Positions 36,261 to 49,711 of a DNA stretch of 64,000 nt are shown here, in pieces; position 1 is the first letter of the stretch; each line of letters starts with the position of its first letter. This stretch comes from Coffea arabica. Taxonomy: Eukaryota > Streptophyta > Magnoliopsida > Gentianales > Rubiaceae. Under the pieces are notes generated by a model. That model ran no database searches. It was not told the origin of the DNA and was given only the letters and a program-made list of their open reading frames with translations. Made by a program: the position numbers and the translations under genes. The DNA lies in NCBI RefSeq assembly GCF_036785885.1, contig NC_092320.1:15067557-15131556 (forward strand). Direction: 5' to 3'.

Positions 36261-36352
36261 GTTTTTGACATCTTGCTCTTAGTCTAGCACTTTCTCCTGC
36301 TTTAACCCATGGTTCAGCCCGGATGCTGGTTGCAACTACGTAAGCATACTTC
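36261..36352 (-). pseudogene. Exon-like remnant, copy A
   Basis: Minus-strand frame reading KKYAYVVATSIRAEPWVKAGESAR followed by LRARCQKHAF. A second copy lies at 38158-38260, with a 6-bp in-frame difference (AE inserted before EPW), as expected for sequence that was coding. The gene family is not recognised. Confidence 0.4.
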
Positions 36353-37474
36353 TTCAAGTTATCGTTTTCTTTTCCTTTTTCTATCTCATACCCAAAGCAT
36401 AAAAAATAAAATGAGGACTCTTCTTTTTTTTTTTTTTTTTGGTATATACTTAAACTGGTCTTTTGGAAAATGTGGCTAAAGATTTTATGGTAAAAGGGAT
36501 AAATTGGTTGGGCAAACTGAAGCAAAGATGCATGTTTCATGATGATCCTGCATCACAAGCTAATTTGCCAATAGTGTTAAATGATAAATCTATATTAATA
36601 TAGTAAGACTAGAATTTTATTTTATTTTTTTTAAAAAAAGTTGACTAAATCGAAATTATAAAAATGATAATCAATTTGTTGGCACATGAAAGAAATTATC
36701 CCTGAAACCATTATAGTAACCGACACTATGACGCAAGACTTGAAATTGATAGCTAAATTCTTATTATGCTACTGGGATTTTGTAATATGAATTATTCTTT
36801 CACAGATTGGAATTATGGGAAACATGAAGAAAAGGGGTCTGCCGCAAAATGAGAATGGCCGTCTTTAATTATTCATTGTTGTAAGTTGGAAGATCAGTTA
36901 CATCCATTTTTTTCTTATCTAATTTTTTTTTTTTAAGAATCCAAAGTCTCTTGCCTTTAATTTCCATACCTTGATAATATCAGCTGCATATTTTTTTTCT
37001 TTCTTATTACATCTTGTTGTTATACACATATTTAAGGATAAATGTTAAATCATGATACTTGTAAGTGATGGATACAAATATTGAATCCCTGAAATCCTTT
37101 AGTTTTGCTTCTGTGGGTAAATTGTACATCGTTTATTATAGGATTTTGCAAATATTAAATGCATTAAGACTTGCCTGCATTCAAACAATTGATTTCGACA
37201 CCCCTGGTTTTTCTATTTCTTCTTTTGCTTGTTGTGTGTTTGCTGCTGTTTCCAGCCTTTCCAAACCTGCCACAGAATATTGCAAGTCAAAGAGGTGGTG
37301 GGGCGGCCTAATTGAATCAGAAATAGCTTCATCAGATGGTGGAAAGGCTTATTAGAGGCGGGCAATAATAGATAGAGCACATGAACAAAATACACAAACA
37401 AGTAGAACAAAATTGCTACCGTCCAGAAGAAAAGGTTCATTATACTACTGGAGCCGGATCAAGTTTAAACATTT

Positions 37475-37680
37475 TCTTGGTTGAATAGTATCCAGTGATC
37501 AATCAGGTTAAGAGTTCAAATCCTCTTGGTGCATTAAAGAGAAGTACAGTGCTTTCTTTTATGTCTAATTTCCAGCCTCTGTAGCCTGTACAAGTCTAAA
37601 TGAACTTCTCCTGCCCCATAATGTAGGAGCAGAATAGAGTGTGAATGACGGTTGTAAAGTCTAAAGCAATGAAAGGTGTA
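37475..37680 (+). mobile_element. Possible degenerate SINE
   Basis: A tRNA-B-box-like GAGTTCAAATCC at 37513-37524 and a 3' part with GCAGAATAGAGTGTGAATGACGG loosely resemble the SINE at 32.2 kb. No clear tail or target duplication was found. Weak call. Confidence 0.3.
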
Positions 37681-38157
37681 CTCAACTATCTAGATGATTA
37701 TCCATGCATTCAATAATGTATCTAGATGCTGAGCTCCCCTCTCCGCTATTGTCCCCCTCGGGGGGGCTGATTCAGCCTTTGAAAGTTTCACGTTTCTACT
37801 TCACTTCATTTACTTTCTGTGATTCTGTTCGAGAAGCTAAGCACACATTTGATATTTCTCACTGGAAGAATGCGTTGACAATCTTGAAAAAGAATGCTTC
37901 AGTATTTGATTTATAAAATGTTTTTAACCAAGTGAAATGATGCCACCAAAATTATTCTAAACAGGTTCTCAATGTGAAAGCTAGGACTGAATGTCTAAAA
38001 TGTGCTTATATTTTTCTTTCACATCGATCACCTTCAACAACAGCTACGGTAAAGAGTCGGTGCAGAACACCCTTCAAACATGATGTGCACTCTCAACCAA
38101 AGTGACGCCCCAAAAAAGCCTGTGTTCTTGTTGTCAAAGTCAACCTCCAAAACATCT

Positions 38158-38260
38158 TCTTGTCATTCTAGCACTTTCTCCTGCTTTAACCCACGGTTCA
38201 GCTTCAGCACGGATGTTTGTTGCAACTACGTTATAGGCACTTTTTGATGGATTAGCTGAT
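38158..38260 (-). pseudogene. Exon-like remnant, copy B
   Basis: Minus-strand frame NPSKSAYNVVATNIRAEAEP followed by WVKAGESARM, then out of frame. It pairs with copy A at 36261-36352. Family unknown. Confidence 0.4.
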
Positions 38261-38924
38261 CTAGGTAAGCTAGTCAAGTCATCGAAGATGTAACCTTATC
38301 ACGAGCTACTTGTGTAGGATATCTGTAACCATGGGAAAGAGCACTGCCTTCCAAATTTGGGTATAGTCAACTGTAGATTGGTAACCAGTCCTTACAGCGA
38401 CTTTTACTTTTGCGCACTTGTCCAGAAGTACTGCTATGGAGTGAGTGACTGGAAATTGACCTTATCAATTTATAAGAAGAGCAATTTCAGCAAGTTCGTA
38501 GGTTTTTTTAGTTTGCCAAAGAGAATTGCTTTGCTTTGTCCGCAAGTCATATGCAATTTTTGGGAATAAAAAAAATATATATATATATATTGTTCTCTAG
38601 TAGGTTTGGTACTGTATATATTAACACTACTTGTTTGCAATGCATGATCTTGTGTGACTTGTGAATTGTAGATGGAATAACATTTAGGGCAGCTTGCATT
38701 TATAGTGTTGAGGCATGAATTTGCAGAACGTAAGACCAAAAGGGTTAATTAATGCAGTAGTATTTTTCTTTTATTTGGAATTGAAAATTAATTCAAGAGT
38801 CTGAACCTGGTCAATATGATGCATTTGCATGTTTCCTTAGGGGAAGTAGTTAAGTGTATCTTTCCATTTAAAGTTAAGTGTCCATCTCCACACGTAGACA
38901 TACCTCGAGTCGTCTCTTTTACTT

Positions 38925-39360
38925 TAGGGGAGATGCTGAATCAAATAACTCGACTCGAACTCGTGAGCTACTTGATCAACAGCTCGACTCTAGCTTATTT
39001 TGACAGAATTTGAGTTCGAACTACACATTTGAGCTCATGAGTCGACTTCGAGTTCCAATGTTTTATGCTCAAAGGCTCGACAAGTATAATCGATCCTTTT
39101 ATAATATATGTTTTTTATATATATTATTGTGAAATGTCAATAATATCCTTTATTTAAAATTATATGTAAGATGTTAATTTTTGTTATGTGAGATTGATTA
39201 CACTAGAATAGGCTTGATTGAGTTTGACTTGACTTGATTAGATTTAATTAAACTCGAATTCGAGTAAAGTAAACTGAAGTCGAGTTCGAATTCAAACTTG
39301 ATTTCTAAAAGCTCAACAAAGCTCAATTACTCGAGTTCGACTCGACTCGAATGCACCCTA
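38925..39360. mobile_element. hAT-type MITE (TCGAG-rich)
   Basis: A 436-bp element starting TAGGGGAGATGC and ending GAATGCACCCTA, with imperfect inverted ends of the TAGGGGTGCAAACGAG type. It has a perfect 8-bp target duplication TTTTACTT at 38917-38924 and 39361-39368. The interior is full of CTCGA/TCGAG words on both flanks with an AT-rich centre. Related to the copy at 51.1 kb. Confidence 0.9.
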
Positions 39361-39368
39361 TTTTACTT

Positions 39369-41243
39369 TTTCGCATTAAGTAAATTGTGTTTTTTTTTAA
39401 GCAGGAGGTTTACCTATAATCCCTCCCATTTTACCATCCAATCCGACCCTTCCCAAGTAAATTGTGATTTAATTCACCTTCATGTAAAAACTCCTTTTCA
39501 TATGCACGTAGAGAACTTCTTACCCCCTTGGAGAAGAATCAATTATGCCTTTCCATTTAAAATCATTAAATGCCCATTACATTCCATATAGACAGACATA
39601 CCTGATACCTCAAGACTTCAAGGTTGTCCCATTTTATTTTCCTTTTTCCACATTAACTAATTTATGATTCATTTCACCACGATGTAACAAAGGCTACTTT
39701 TCATACCTAAAGTTTAATAAAGAAAAAGAAATTCTCCCTTCCTTTTATACATAAATTCAGCTATTGAAAAATGTGTCCAACGATTTAATAGTGAAAGGGA
39801 TAAAATAAATTTTATGGGTTGGGCAAATTGAACCATCCGGACAAGAAATGATATATGTTTCATGGTGATGATCTTTCACCACAAATTAATTTGTCAATAG
39901 TAAGAAGCGATAAATCTATACTCAAATAGTAAAAAAGTTATGTATGGTATAGTAGAATTATTTTGCTTTCTTAGCAGAGAAAAAATGACAGTAATTAGTT
40001 TCTTAGGACAAAAATAATATAATCCCTGTCCTGTGTAAATACTATTGTGCCCGCCTCTATAAGGTAATGCTTGAAAGTGATGGTTACATATTAAGCCAAA
40101 AATGGTCTTCCACAGCTTGTCTTTTCCTTTTGGGATTATGTAATATGAATTTCCCTCCTTGGAAAGATTCAAATTGGTTTCGGCTGAAAGCCTAAACCGA
40201 GCCCCTCGGGGTTAGATTACCTGATCTTGGGATAGCCATTCAGGTTCAGGGTTAGATATTCTTGGGTGGGAGGGGGGGGGGGGCGGGGTACTTCAGGTGC
40301 AGGGTGATTAGTTGGGTCTACTATAAAATGATAATTGAAACATACATTATATAGAGAGCAAAAATTGGATGTCACTACTATTTTCTCTCAATTACACTTT
40401 TAGAAATTAAAATAAAAATCAGCCCTGTATTATTTTCTTTTGTATTACGGTTTGGTGTTTTTTTTTTTAATTTGTTTATGTATTAATTTGTAATCCGGTA
40501 ATCTACACTTCTTTCCCTCCATAAATATGTGGTCATTTCCATCCCTCCAAGTCCCGTATAACAGTTAAAACGCTCTTTAAAGCATACATGCTCTGCCCGG
40601 CAGACGGCCGCCACGCTTTCTTTCGTTAACTCCCTCTGTTTCTCGTCCCTTCAGAAATCTTCTCTTGTTTTCCCTTTTCTCCCAAAAAAACCAAACAACC
40701 AGTAGCAATCGTACATCCATTTATACTCCCCTTTCCAGTATCTTTCCAGTTTTTTACGTCTGCACTCATGAGAATCCCTTTCTGGGTTCTCTTGCTCGTC
40801 ACTCTCTGATTCTTTTCCACTCCACTTTCATACGAAAAGACTCCAGTCTCATTCTTTTCTTGAATTTGTGTCCCTGATTTTTTTTTTCTTTTTCTGCATT
40901 AACTGCTCCAGCCTTGAATTCTAACGCCTTCTGCGCATCACATTGATCAATCCTGCCTGGGCTTCGGTTTTTTTATCGATATTTCCGTCTGGGTTTTAGT
41001 TGGTTTCTGTTAAATTTTCTCTTTTGTGATATTGTTTCCCCCCTGAATTCTTCTTTTGCTGCAGTAACTGCTCCAGTCCTTAATTTCAGCCCTACAATTC
41101 TTACTGGGTTTTTGTTTCTTGATCAAAATTTCATCTGCGCTTTCCTTGAATTTCGACGATACCAGGGAATTAGTGGGGTTGGTGGCTTAAAATCATCATT
41201 CTTGAAAAAAGCCAGGAGCCAAGAAGATATAGGGAAATGAAAT
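39369..41243. other. Intergenic and PP2C 5' region
   Basis: No gene. 39760-40165 is a diverged copy of 36455-36830. A G-run interrupted by one C lies at 40268-40288. From about 40600 the sequence becomes pyrimidine-rich and probably contains the promoter and 5' UTR of the PP2C gene. Two similar stretches there, containing CTGCATTAACTGCTCCAG and CTGCAGTAACTGCTCCAG at 40895 and 41060, form a small duplication. Confidence 0.5.
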
Positions 41244-44200
41244 ATGTCTTCGTCGTTGGGGAAAATAGTGTCAGCTTGTTGCGGACCTTTGAGTCAATAT
41301 GTGCGTATGAACAGGGATGATAATAGCAACCGCGATACTAACAATGAAGATGCTAGTATTACTATGTTAGGCGAGGAAGATGACCCCTCGATTTGGTACA
41401 AAGATCTTGAGAAGCATTTTTGTGGAGAATTCTCTTTTGCTGCGGCTCAGGCCAATAGAGTTATGGAGGATCATGGTCAAGTTGAAACTGGAAAGAATGC
41501 CACCTTTGTTGGAGTTTATGATGGCCATGGTAGCCATGAGACTGCACGATTCATCGGTGACAACCTCTTCTATCATCTAATAAGTGAGTGGCAATATCTT
41601 TTTCCAATTATTTCCTTTTGTTTTCGAGGATTTACTTTAATGCTTTTAATTTGAATGAGGAGTGAACTGGTGCATGTTTGTTCTTTTGCAAAAGCTTTGG
41701 CCAAGAAAGTTGCTAGACTGAAGGAAGAGAGAATGGAGAAAGAATAATTTGACCGTGTTCTTGTTTGATGTATTTCTTTAGCTCTTGATGATTCTATATG
41801 TTCTTTCTGGTACTTTCTCCTGGGATATCAATTAGCTCTGTTCGCTGCAATAAGATAAAACAGAAATTGAGACTATGAGTATTTTATTTTCTTGATATAT
41901 TTTCTTTTTGTTTTTCCTTTATATGGTGTGTTGTTTTATCTTACTCCGTCGAACTTTCTGGTCTGATTTTACATTTTTAATATGATGCATGCCGAGATAT
42001 GCATGGTTATTGAAACTTAGTGCTATCAGGAAAAAGGAAAAGTTTCTTGACTTTGAGTTCCAGTGCTTTTGATTAATTACACCTCCAGATTTGCCTCTTT
42101 AATGGTGCATTGTTTGTTTTAAAAATTACTGAGTTGTCAAATATCCATTAGCTTCTTGCTGTGTTGCATTATTTGTTTACAAATATTTTCAATTGGCTTT
42201 TTAACATCCATAAGCTCTTGTGATATTTTTCTTTCCTATTTTCTTGTCTTTTTCCTTGTAATGTCTTTCTGTCATTAAGAATGGAGGCTCTGAGTTATAG
42301 CAAATTGGATTTAACACTTTCGGTTCGTTGATTATATCCAGTAAAGTTGTCTTCATGCTTATGAACATGAAATCCCTATAATTGTATGTTATCTTGTATT
42401 TGTGCAAAGGCGAAATCTTGTTGGTTGAGCTTTTGACCAAGTCTTATACCTTGGCGATCTTCCATTGACCGTTCCATGGACATGTTTTGTAGAAAAATAA
42501 TTCATTATCACATAATAAACTTGAAAGTAAACGGCAAGTAAAGAAGTTGGAATTGATTGACTTATTCTTTCAAAAGAAATGTAGCTAAAACTCAGCAGTT
42601 CCTGAGGTCCTACGTAGGGCCTGCAGTTATGATATGGTTTTCCTTTAGAGCTGCAGATTGAAAAGACTCTTAAACTGTTTTTTGTCCTACTGACACCTTC
42701 TATGAGGCATTTGCATGATGCTTAGTAGTTTCTAACTTATTTAGCCATATCCGGCAAAGAGATACAAGCTTTTTTGCAGTTATATATGATATGAAGACTT
42801 GAAGATTTATTATCTCTTTCTTTTTTCTGGTTGGCAGAGCTAGCTCAAGAAAATGGAACAATGTCTGAAGGAGTTATTTGCAATGCCTTCTCTGAAACAG
42901 AGGATGGGTTTCTTTCAATTGTAAAGCAGTTGTATCCTGTTAACCGCCTAGTTGCTTCATGGGGATCCTGCTGCTTAGTTGGAGTAATCTGGGAAGGGAA
43001 ACTTTTTGTTGCTAATCTTGGTGATTCTAGAGCAGTGCTGGGTTGTGTAGGCCAAAAGATGCTCAGCTGTCTATGCCAATCAAAAAGAGTTACTGCTAAG
43101 CAATTGACCAAAGACCATAATGCCAATATGAAGGAGGTTAGACAAGAATTACATGCTTCACACCCAGATGATCCACAGATTGTGCTTCAGAAGTTCAATG
43201 TATGGCGAATCAAAGGCATTATACAGGTTTGCCCAGCTAAACCTAGATTAGCACATTTTAAGATCTTTAGAGCATACGATGTTATTGTTGCACTTCTTCT
43301 GCATAGATATTAGCATGTTGAACTTGTCATAGAACATAGTTATGAAATTTATTTGAAGCATGTAAATTTTCGAAATCTTTGAAGTGGTCTTACTTAAGCA
43401 AGCTTGGGGAGAAAATGAGAAATTTAGGTTATGAATTTAAATTTGACTTTTGTTGTCTTCTTCAATTTAATTAAGAGTCTTAGAAAGTAGGGCACTCAGA
43501 AGCTCTATTGTTTTCACATAATTACAATACCAACCATAATTAGTTGAGTTTTTTTTTTTTTTTCCTTCTGGACAAGAATAACGATTATAACCAAGATAAG
43601 AAGGCTAATTAACAAAGTTTTACCTTTGTCATTTAGTTAGTTTGTTCCAATTCTGAGTAGTGAACTTCCGAGCTCATTTCATTTCTCTGATGAAGTTGTC
43701 GATGTTCTCATTTCAGTTTTGTTAAGTTTGAGACCAATGCACATGAAATGCCAGCCTTTTGACTTTGTGCAGGCAGAAGGCAGCCTTTTTTTTAAGGTTT
43801 CTGGTTTCAGAATGGAATTGTCTGGTACATTGAATTATGGAAAAGTCAGATGCCTGTACAAGTGATTACATGTTTCTCTTCCATTCAAATTCTGGCTAAA
43901 GTGGACCCCATTACTTGAAACCTTTGTGTACGAGTACTCAATTTTCATCTCAAAATTGTGCTGACAGTAAAATGTTATCGTAAATGAATTATCCTTAGCA
44001 AGATTGTTTCCTAATAAAGCAGCTTTTGATTGTTGTTTTGTAGTTTTTTCAAGTGAAAAAAGCATGCTTGTTCCTTTTGGGAACTTCGATTTAATTTAGG
44101 TGTTGAACATCAACGAAAAGCTCATTTACAGTTCAAAGAAATATGATTGGAAATATGGTGTAGTGGTACAGAGAATAAGAAGTTGGTACTGTGTTACATA

Positions 44201-45875
44201 CTAAATTAGCTTAGTATTCCCCTTTTCTGAAGTACCTTTTAGTCTGGATTGGGAGACAGCATTCAGATTTGCTCATTGTCCCTCAATTCTTAAACAGTCC
44301 ATAATGGAGTTTTTAAATTCATTTTCATAATTCTGTTGACTTTTGATTCAACTGACCTTGGTTATATCTCTCAGGCACAATAAATATGTGGGAAATTGAG
44401 CATATGCTGATAAGCTGCAACATTTCCCTGTCATTTTGTTGAGCTTTTAGTCGTTTTAAGTTTATTTGGTTTTCCTGATAAACAGAGGCCTTTATTTTTA
44501 CATTGGAACTTATCTTAATTCACAACTGATCTACTGTTGAATTACTGTAGATCAACTTATATATCTCAAACAGAAAGCAGAACTAAGAGTAGGTTTGCTT
44601 TACTGATTATATTTGCTCAGAAATGAGATTTCAGACTTTGAAAATGGAAAAGAATTACACTTGGGTAAAAAAAACCATGGCATCATCATAGAATGTCAAC
44701 TCTCGCACCATTATGTAACATCAATGCTGTTCCTGTTACTGATACATGCTGTTGAATGCATAAAAGTTTGGATTTGGTAATGCAACTAGTGTTAGTGATG
44801 TTTCTTATTAAGTTTTATATGAGAATTCGCTAATTACAATTCTTAACAGATTGTTCATATATATATTTTTCAAATTGGGTAAAAGAGGTTGGGAAGCCAA
44901 AATGGTGTTAGTGCCTTGGATGTGGTGGTGCTGCCATATGCGAATGGCTCGTGTCTTATGTCTCAAGCAAGACCGCAACCTATATGTTGATGTGCTCATG
45001 GGATTTTTGGTTGGTTTTAGACTGTAACTACTCAAACATTCATCTGTTTGTTTGATTAATTTTTTTTTTGGGCCCTTAACTGGCAAATCATTTCTTCTTA
45101 ATGAGGAAATCTGATTTGATTAATTTTTTTATTCAAGAATTTTTTAGATCAGTGGCTTGCTGCTCTTTTTTTTTTTCTTTTTACCTCTCTCTCATTTGCT
45201 TGCAACTTAGCAACGTTCCTAGATTGTTGGTCAACATTGGTGCACTTCTATGTCCATTCTAGGTCTCTAGATCCATTGGAGATGCCTACCTGAAGAATCC
45301 AGATTTCGCTCTTGATGAATCTTACCCACGATTCCACCTTCCTGAACCTCTTCGCCGGCCTGTGCTAAGAGCTGATCCATCTATATGTACCAGAATTTTG
45401 CAACCCAGTGACAAGTTCCTCATCTTTGCATCTGATGGGCTGTGGGAGCACCTGTCAAATCAGGAAGCTGTGGAGATAGTTCACAAAAATCCTAGAGAGG
45501 TGGGTTTACATCATCTAATTTATTGAAACATGTTTTTCCTTTTTTTTTTTGGGGGAGGAAAACCAGTATATGTCCAAGTTTTACATTCTTTTTCCTTGGG
45601 TGTAGGGTATAGCAAGGAGGCTACTAAGATTAGCTCTACAAAAAGCAGCAGCCAAAGTTAACAGGAGTTATGATGAACTTAAGGGGTGCGACCAGGGGAA
45701 GAGGAGGCTCTGGCATGATGATATTACTGTTGCTGTAATTTTCATTGACTATGAAATGCTGAATAACAAGGCACCTGTGCCTGAACGGTCATTTAGAGCA
45801 TTTGTGGACAGCATTGCACCTTCCAAGTTCAAAATTCTACAGGGGAATGATGTGAATCCGGAGTCTGTAGAATGA
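41244..45875 (+). CDS. Protein phosphatase 2C, clade D
   Basis: Four exons, 41244-41583, 42838-43226, 45263-45499, 45606-45875, give 411 residues, in the expected range for plant clade-D PP2Cs. Metal-binding and catalytic motifs are in order: FAAAQANRVMEDHGQ, VYDGHGSHETARF, GSCCLVGVI, NLGDSRAVLG, VWRIKGIIQVSRSIGDAYLK, LIFASDGLWEH and the C-terminal WHDDITVAVIFID. Clade-D enzymes are known to dephosphorylate plasma-membrane H+-ATPase and are countered by SAUR proteins in growth control; this copy presumably acts likewise. The segment after DSRAVLG (CVGQKMLSCLCQSKRVTAKQL) is less conserved than in typical members. The N-terminus MSSSLGKIVSACCGP could be lipid-modified at the Cys pair. The long intron 43227-45262 holds nothing recognisable. 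Confidence 0.94.
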
Positions 45876-46881
45876 CGAATAGCCAAGGCCTTCGAGAGGA
45901 TTGTTTTCATAAATTCATTACTTCCGTTTGCTTTCCAGCCTAGAATGCTGCAGCTTACAATTGAAATACACACATATATGCTTCTTTCAGCATTTCAAAT
46001 GCTACAAATGCTTTAGCTTTAGTCGAATTACCCTTCAGATGGATCTAGTGGCGTTGGTGTGCCATGTTTGGTTAGCAGTTTTTTCCTATGCTTCTTCTTT
46101 AGCTTTATCATATGATGTGCCAGAAACCTGGGAAGTACTTCATAACTAGAAGCACCGGTCTGGATTACTGATTCCTGAACTGATATCTGAAAAGGGTGCT
46201 ATTCTCATTGGTGTGTAGCAACTTCGCTTCTAGTTCCCTTCGTACATTTTTGCGGCGGCATTTCGGGTGTCTTAGCTAGTGGTTACATTCTCCTATACAG
46301 CAATTCAAGAACTTGTATTCATACTTCAAAAGAAAAGAAATTAGATCACTGCCCTATTCTCACTTTCAATCCCAGGTTCTTCACTTCCTTCTTCCCATGC
46401 CATTTTTGCCATTGATCCATCGTTTTCAGTTTTTAGTCTCATGCTGCTTTATCATTGTAATTCAGTTTATTGTGCTTTTATGTATTTTAAGATCATATTT
46501 TACCATCATTTCTTACCAAAATCTTTGCACGAGTGTTGCTATTAAACAACTTGATGCCCTGTACCAAAGAGAAATGACAAAATAAGTCTAGACGAGCCCT
46601 CAATCCACAATCCAATCTTAGTAACATTAAAAAATTACAGTCTACAATGAAATATTGATCGGAAAAAATTAATCTTTGCAAGCTCAGCTTGTTTCCAGTT
46701 CCCTTGTTCAAATTGTTGAGAAAGAAAAACTCGAGAGAAAGAAAAAAAGAACAAAGTAATAAGAAACAAATACAAACGAAATGTAGCATATCTGCAAAGA
46801 TGTGATAAAAATTTCAGATAGTATATAAGCCGGTGTCAATCTCCTCAGCGAACCCTCCACCATAACAAAATACTCCTATAT
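45876..46881. other. Convergent 3' region of PP2C and actin
   Basis: About 1 kb between convergent stop codons, probably both 3' UTRs. No gene or element recognised. Confidence 0.5.
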
Positions 46882-48810
46882 TTAGAAGCACTTTCTGTGA
46901 ACTATTGATGGCCCAGACTCGTCGTACTCTGCCTTGGCTATCCACATCTGCACTCAAGGAACAGAATGCAACGTTACAAAATCAGAATGGCTTCTCCCGT
47001 CAATATTAGGCAATTGCCAAAGACTAAAAACTCGCATACTATTCAAATGAAGACACATTAGTTGAAAATGCCCACACATTACTGGTAAACAGACAGAAAA
47101 TGATATGCACGTGTGCAATGTATGCTTATGTAACAGTAAACAGATTACATATGTTTCTGAGCTTAGGGACAGTACCTGCTGGAATGTGCTGAGGGAGGCC
47201 AAGATGGAACCTCCAATCCATACACTGTATTTCCTCTCGGGTGGAGCCACCACCTTAATCTTCATGCTACTTGGAGCGAGTGCTGTAATTTCTTTGCTCA
47301 TCCTGTCAGCAATCCCTGGGAACATTGTAGAACCACCACTGAGGACAATATTTCCATAAAGATCCTTCCTAATATCAACGTCACACTTCATGATGGAATT
47401 GTATGTTGTTTCATGAATGCCAGCAGATTCCATGCCAATCATTGATGGCTGGAATAGGACCTCTGGACAACGGAAGCGCTCCGCACCAATAGTGATCACC
47501 TGACCATCAGGCAACTCATAGCTCTTCTCCACGGCTGAGCTGGTCTTGGAGGTTTCTAGCTCTTGTTCATAGTCAAGAGCAATGTAGGCAAGCTTTTCCT
47601 TCACGTCTCTCACAATTTCTCGCTCCGCAGAAGTGGTGAAAGAGTAACCACGCTCAGTCAGTATCTTCATGAGGTGATCTGTGAGATCGCGCCCTGCAAG
47701 ATCAAGACGCAGGATGGCATGTGGAAGGGCATAACCTTCATAGATAGGAACAGTATGGCTGACACCATCACCAGAGTCCAGCACAATACCTGGGGGGGAA
47801 AAAAAAGATTATAGCTACATAGAGAAATATAACATCAAAACTTTGGTACATTGTTTTTGTTTTTAGCGTTCTCATTTGGTTTTCATGGTCTTCAAAACGA
47901 TTACAACCTTATTTTACATATTGGTTTATACCATGGTTCTGGTTCTTTCTAAGAGAAGTTGTAGCACTCAATACAGCTTTGTCTCAGTACCCAATAGGTA
48001 CATCATGAAAAGATGGTATTGACTTCAACAAGTTTTTGTAATATTCCCAGTTTCAGAGGGAAGTGTAAAGATATAGTTAGTATGCTTTGCTATGCCCCCA
48101 GTGCAATATGGGATTTACTTAATTTTTGAGGAACAATAAAACTCAGAATAATCTTCTTTCAGCTTATAAATAAAACCACAACACCAAACCTGACACATTA
48201 TTCAAAAAATTCATATAGTCATTAAGTCCCTTACCAGTTGTACGGCCACTGGCATAAAGAGAAAGAACGGCCTGAATGGCAACATACATGGCAGGAGTGT
48301 TGAATGTCTCAAACATGATTTGAGTCATCTTCTCACGATTTGCCTTTGGATTCAGAGGAGCTTCTGTAAGGAGAACAGGGTGCTCTTCGGGAGCAACGCG
48401 AAGTTCATTGTAGAACGTATGATGCCATATCTTTTCCATATCATCCCAATTACTGACAATGCCATGCTCGATTGGGTACTTCAAAGTCAAAATACCTCTC
48501 TTGGATTGAGCCTCATCACCAACATAGGCATCCTTCTGCCCCATACCAACCATCACACCAGTGTGACGTGGGCGTCCTACAATGCTTGGGAAAACAGCCC
48601 TTGGAGCATCATCTCCAGCAAAACCAGCCTGCAAATTTGGATCAACTTAAAGATAAGCAACTAAGCCGAACACCTAATAATGCAATCATACAAATGTATC
48701 AAACTGTTTTTAAGGAATCTAATGATCCAAAACAACATTGAGATTTTTACCTTGACCATTCCTGTCCCATTGTCGCACACAAGAGGTTGAATCTCCTCAC
48801 CATCTGCCAT
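46882..48810 (-). CDS. ACT: Actin
   Basis: Four coding exons on the minus strand, 48751-48810, 48235-48628, 47176-47789, 46882-46947, give exactly 377 residues, the standard plant actin length. Exon borders are those of plant actins (after GMVK, within RTTG|I, and after STFQQ). Diagnostic motifs: [60 protein letters not shown], and the end [23 protein letters not shown]-binding loops are intact, so it is a functional cytoskeletal actin. A leader intron (48824-49711) separates the coding part from an untranslated first exon, as in plant actin genes. The exact isovariant class is not assigned. Confidence 0.98.
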
Positions 48811-49711
48811 CTTTTAATGTGGTCTGTAGAAGAACAAGTTTGTCATAAAAGTTGTCAAGAAACAGATCTTGATTGCAGATGCACATTACAACATCTGATG
48901 TCATGTCTCCTTGCAAATAGTGAAACCCATATAACAATTACAGTTTGAATAGCATAACTTTGCGTAAATTGGCTAATCAAACCAGCAAATTCTTCTCAGA
49001 CATTTGATCTAAGGTAACTCAATGACAATGTAACAAGACAAAGCATTTACAGCATCAATTTATTCCTGGACATTTCTTATATAAGCTAGTCCTCCATTTT
49101 GACACGATCTGAATAATATCTAGCCATGCAATCAAAGTTCAATCAGATCGAAGTTCACATTTATTCGATGACAAGCCAAGTAAGAGTAACCCAGAACGTG
49201 AATCAAAGATAATGTAAATTCCATTGCAGATGATTCAACATATCCAAAAACCAAGCACATTACAAAGAAATCATCCACAGTTCAGTAATCTTTTGCTAAT
49301 AGTTTAGGTATTTCCCAGCCTTAAATTGCAAATTCAAGGCAATCTCAGTAACATAGTCAGACTGTCACAATAATCAAACTATATAATAAACATTAAAACC
49401 AGAGCTTGAGCTTTTCACGAAATCAAAGATTAAGGCAAGCAGCATTGCCCGTCACCCCCTTAATATGTGAATTCATTCAAAAAAAAAAACACCATTTGCA
49501 GATCCATGGATCAAAGCTCAAAAACGGCATTAGAAGTCAGTCTCATCACAAAACACAGTAAGACAAGAATATGAACAGGATACCGCTACATTAACTCAAG
49601 CTTCAACCTTTAACACAAAAATAACAAAAGGGCCTCGTAAAAATGAATTGAAGATGCAAAGTATTGAGAAAAATGAACAAAAACCATGAATTTCAAGAGT
49701 AAATTTGGTAC

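Larger units (their letters stand above)
35867..38916. other. Intergenic with duplicated, possibly once-coding segments
   Basis: No intact gene. 36261-36340 and 38158-38235 (minus strand) are diverged copies reading VVATSIRAEPWVKAGESAR and VVATNIRAEAEPWVKAGESAR, probably remnants of one exon. 36455-36830 resembles 39760-40165. A possible degenerate SINE lies at 37475-37680. An AT microsatellite is at 38573-38590. Poly-T runs are at 36422 and 36990. Confidence 0.5.

Noticed and set aside
37065-37355. 96-residue plus-strand frame
   Set aside because: No recognisable motif, no promoter or splice signals, and it lies in a region of decayed duplicated DNA.
48472-48741. Plus-strand frames overlapping the actin exons
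   Set aside because: They are shadows on the opposite strand of highly conserved actin coding sequence.
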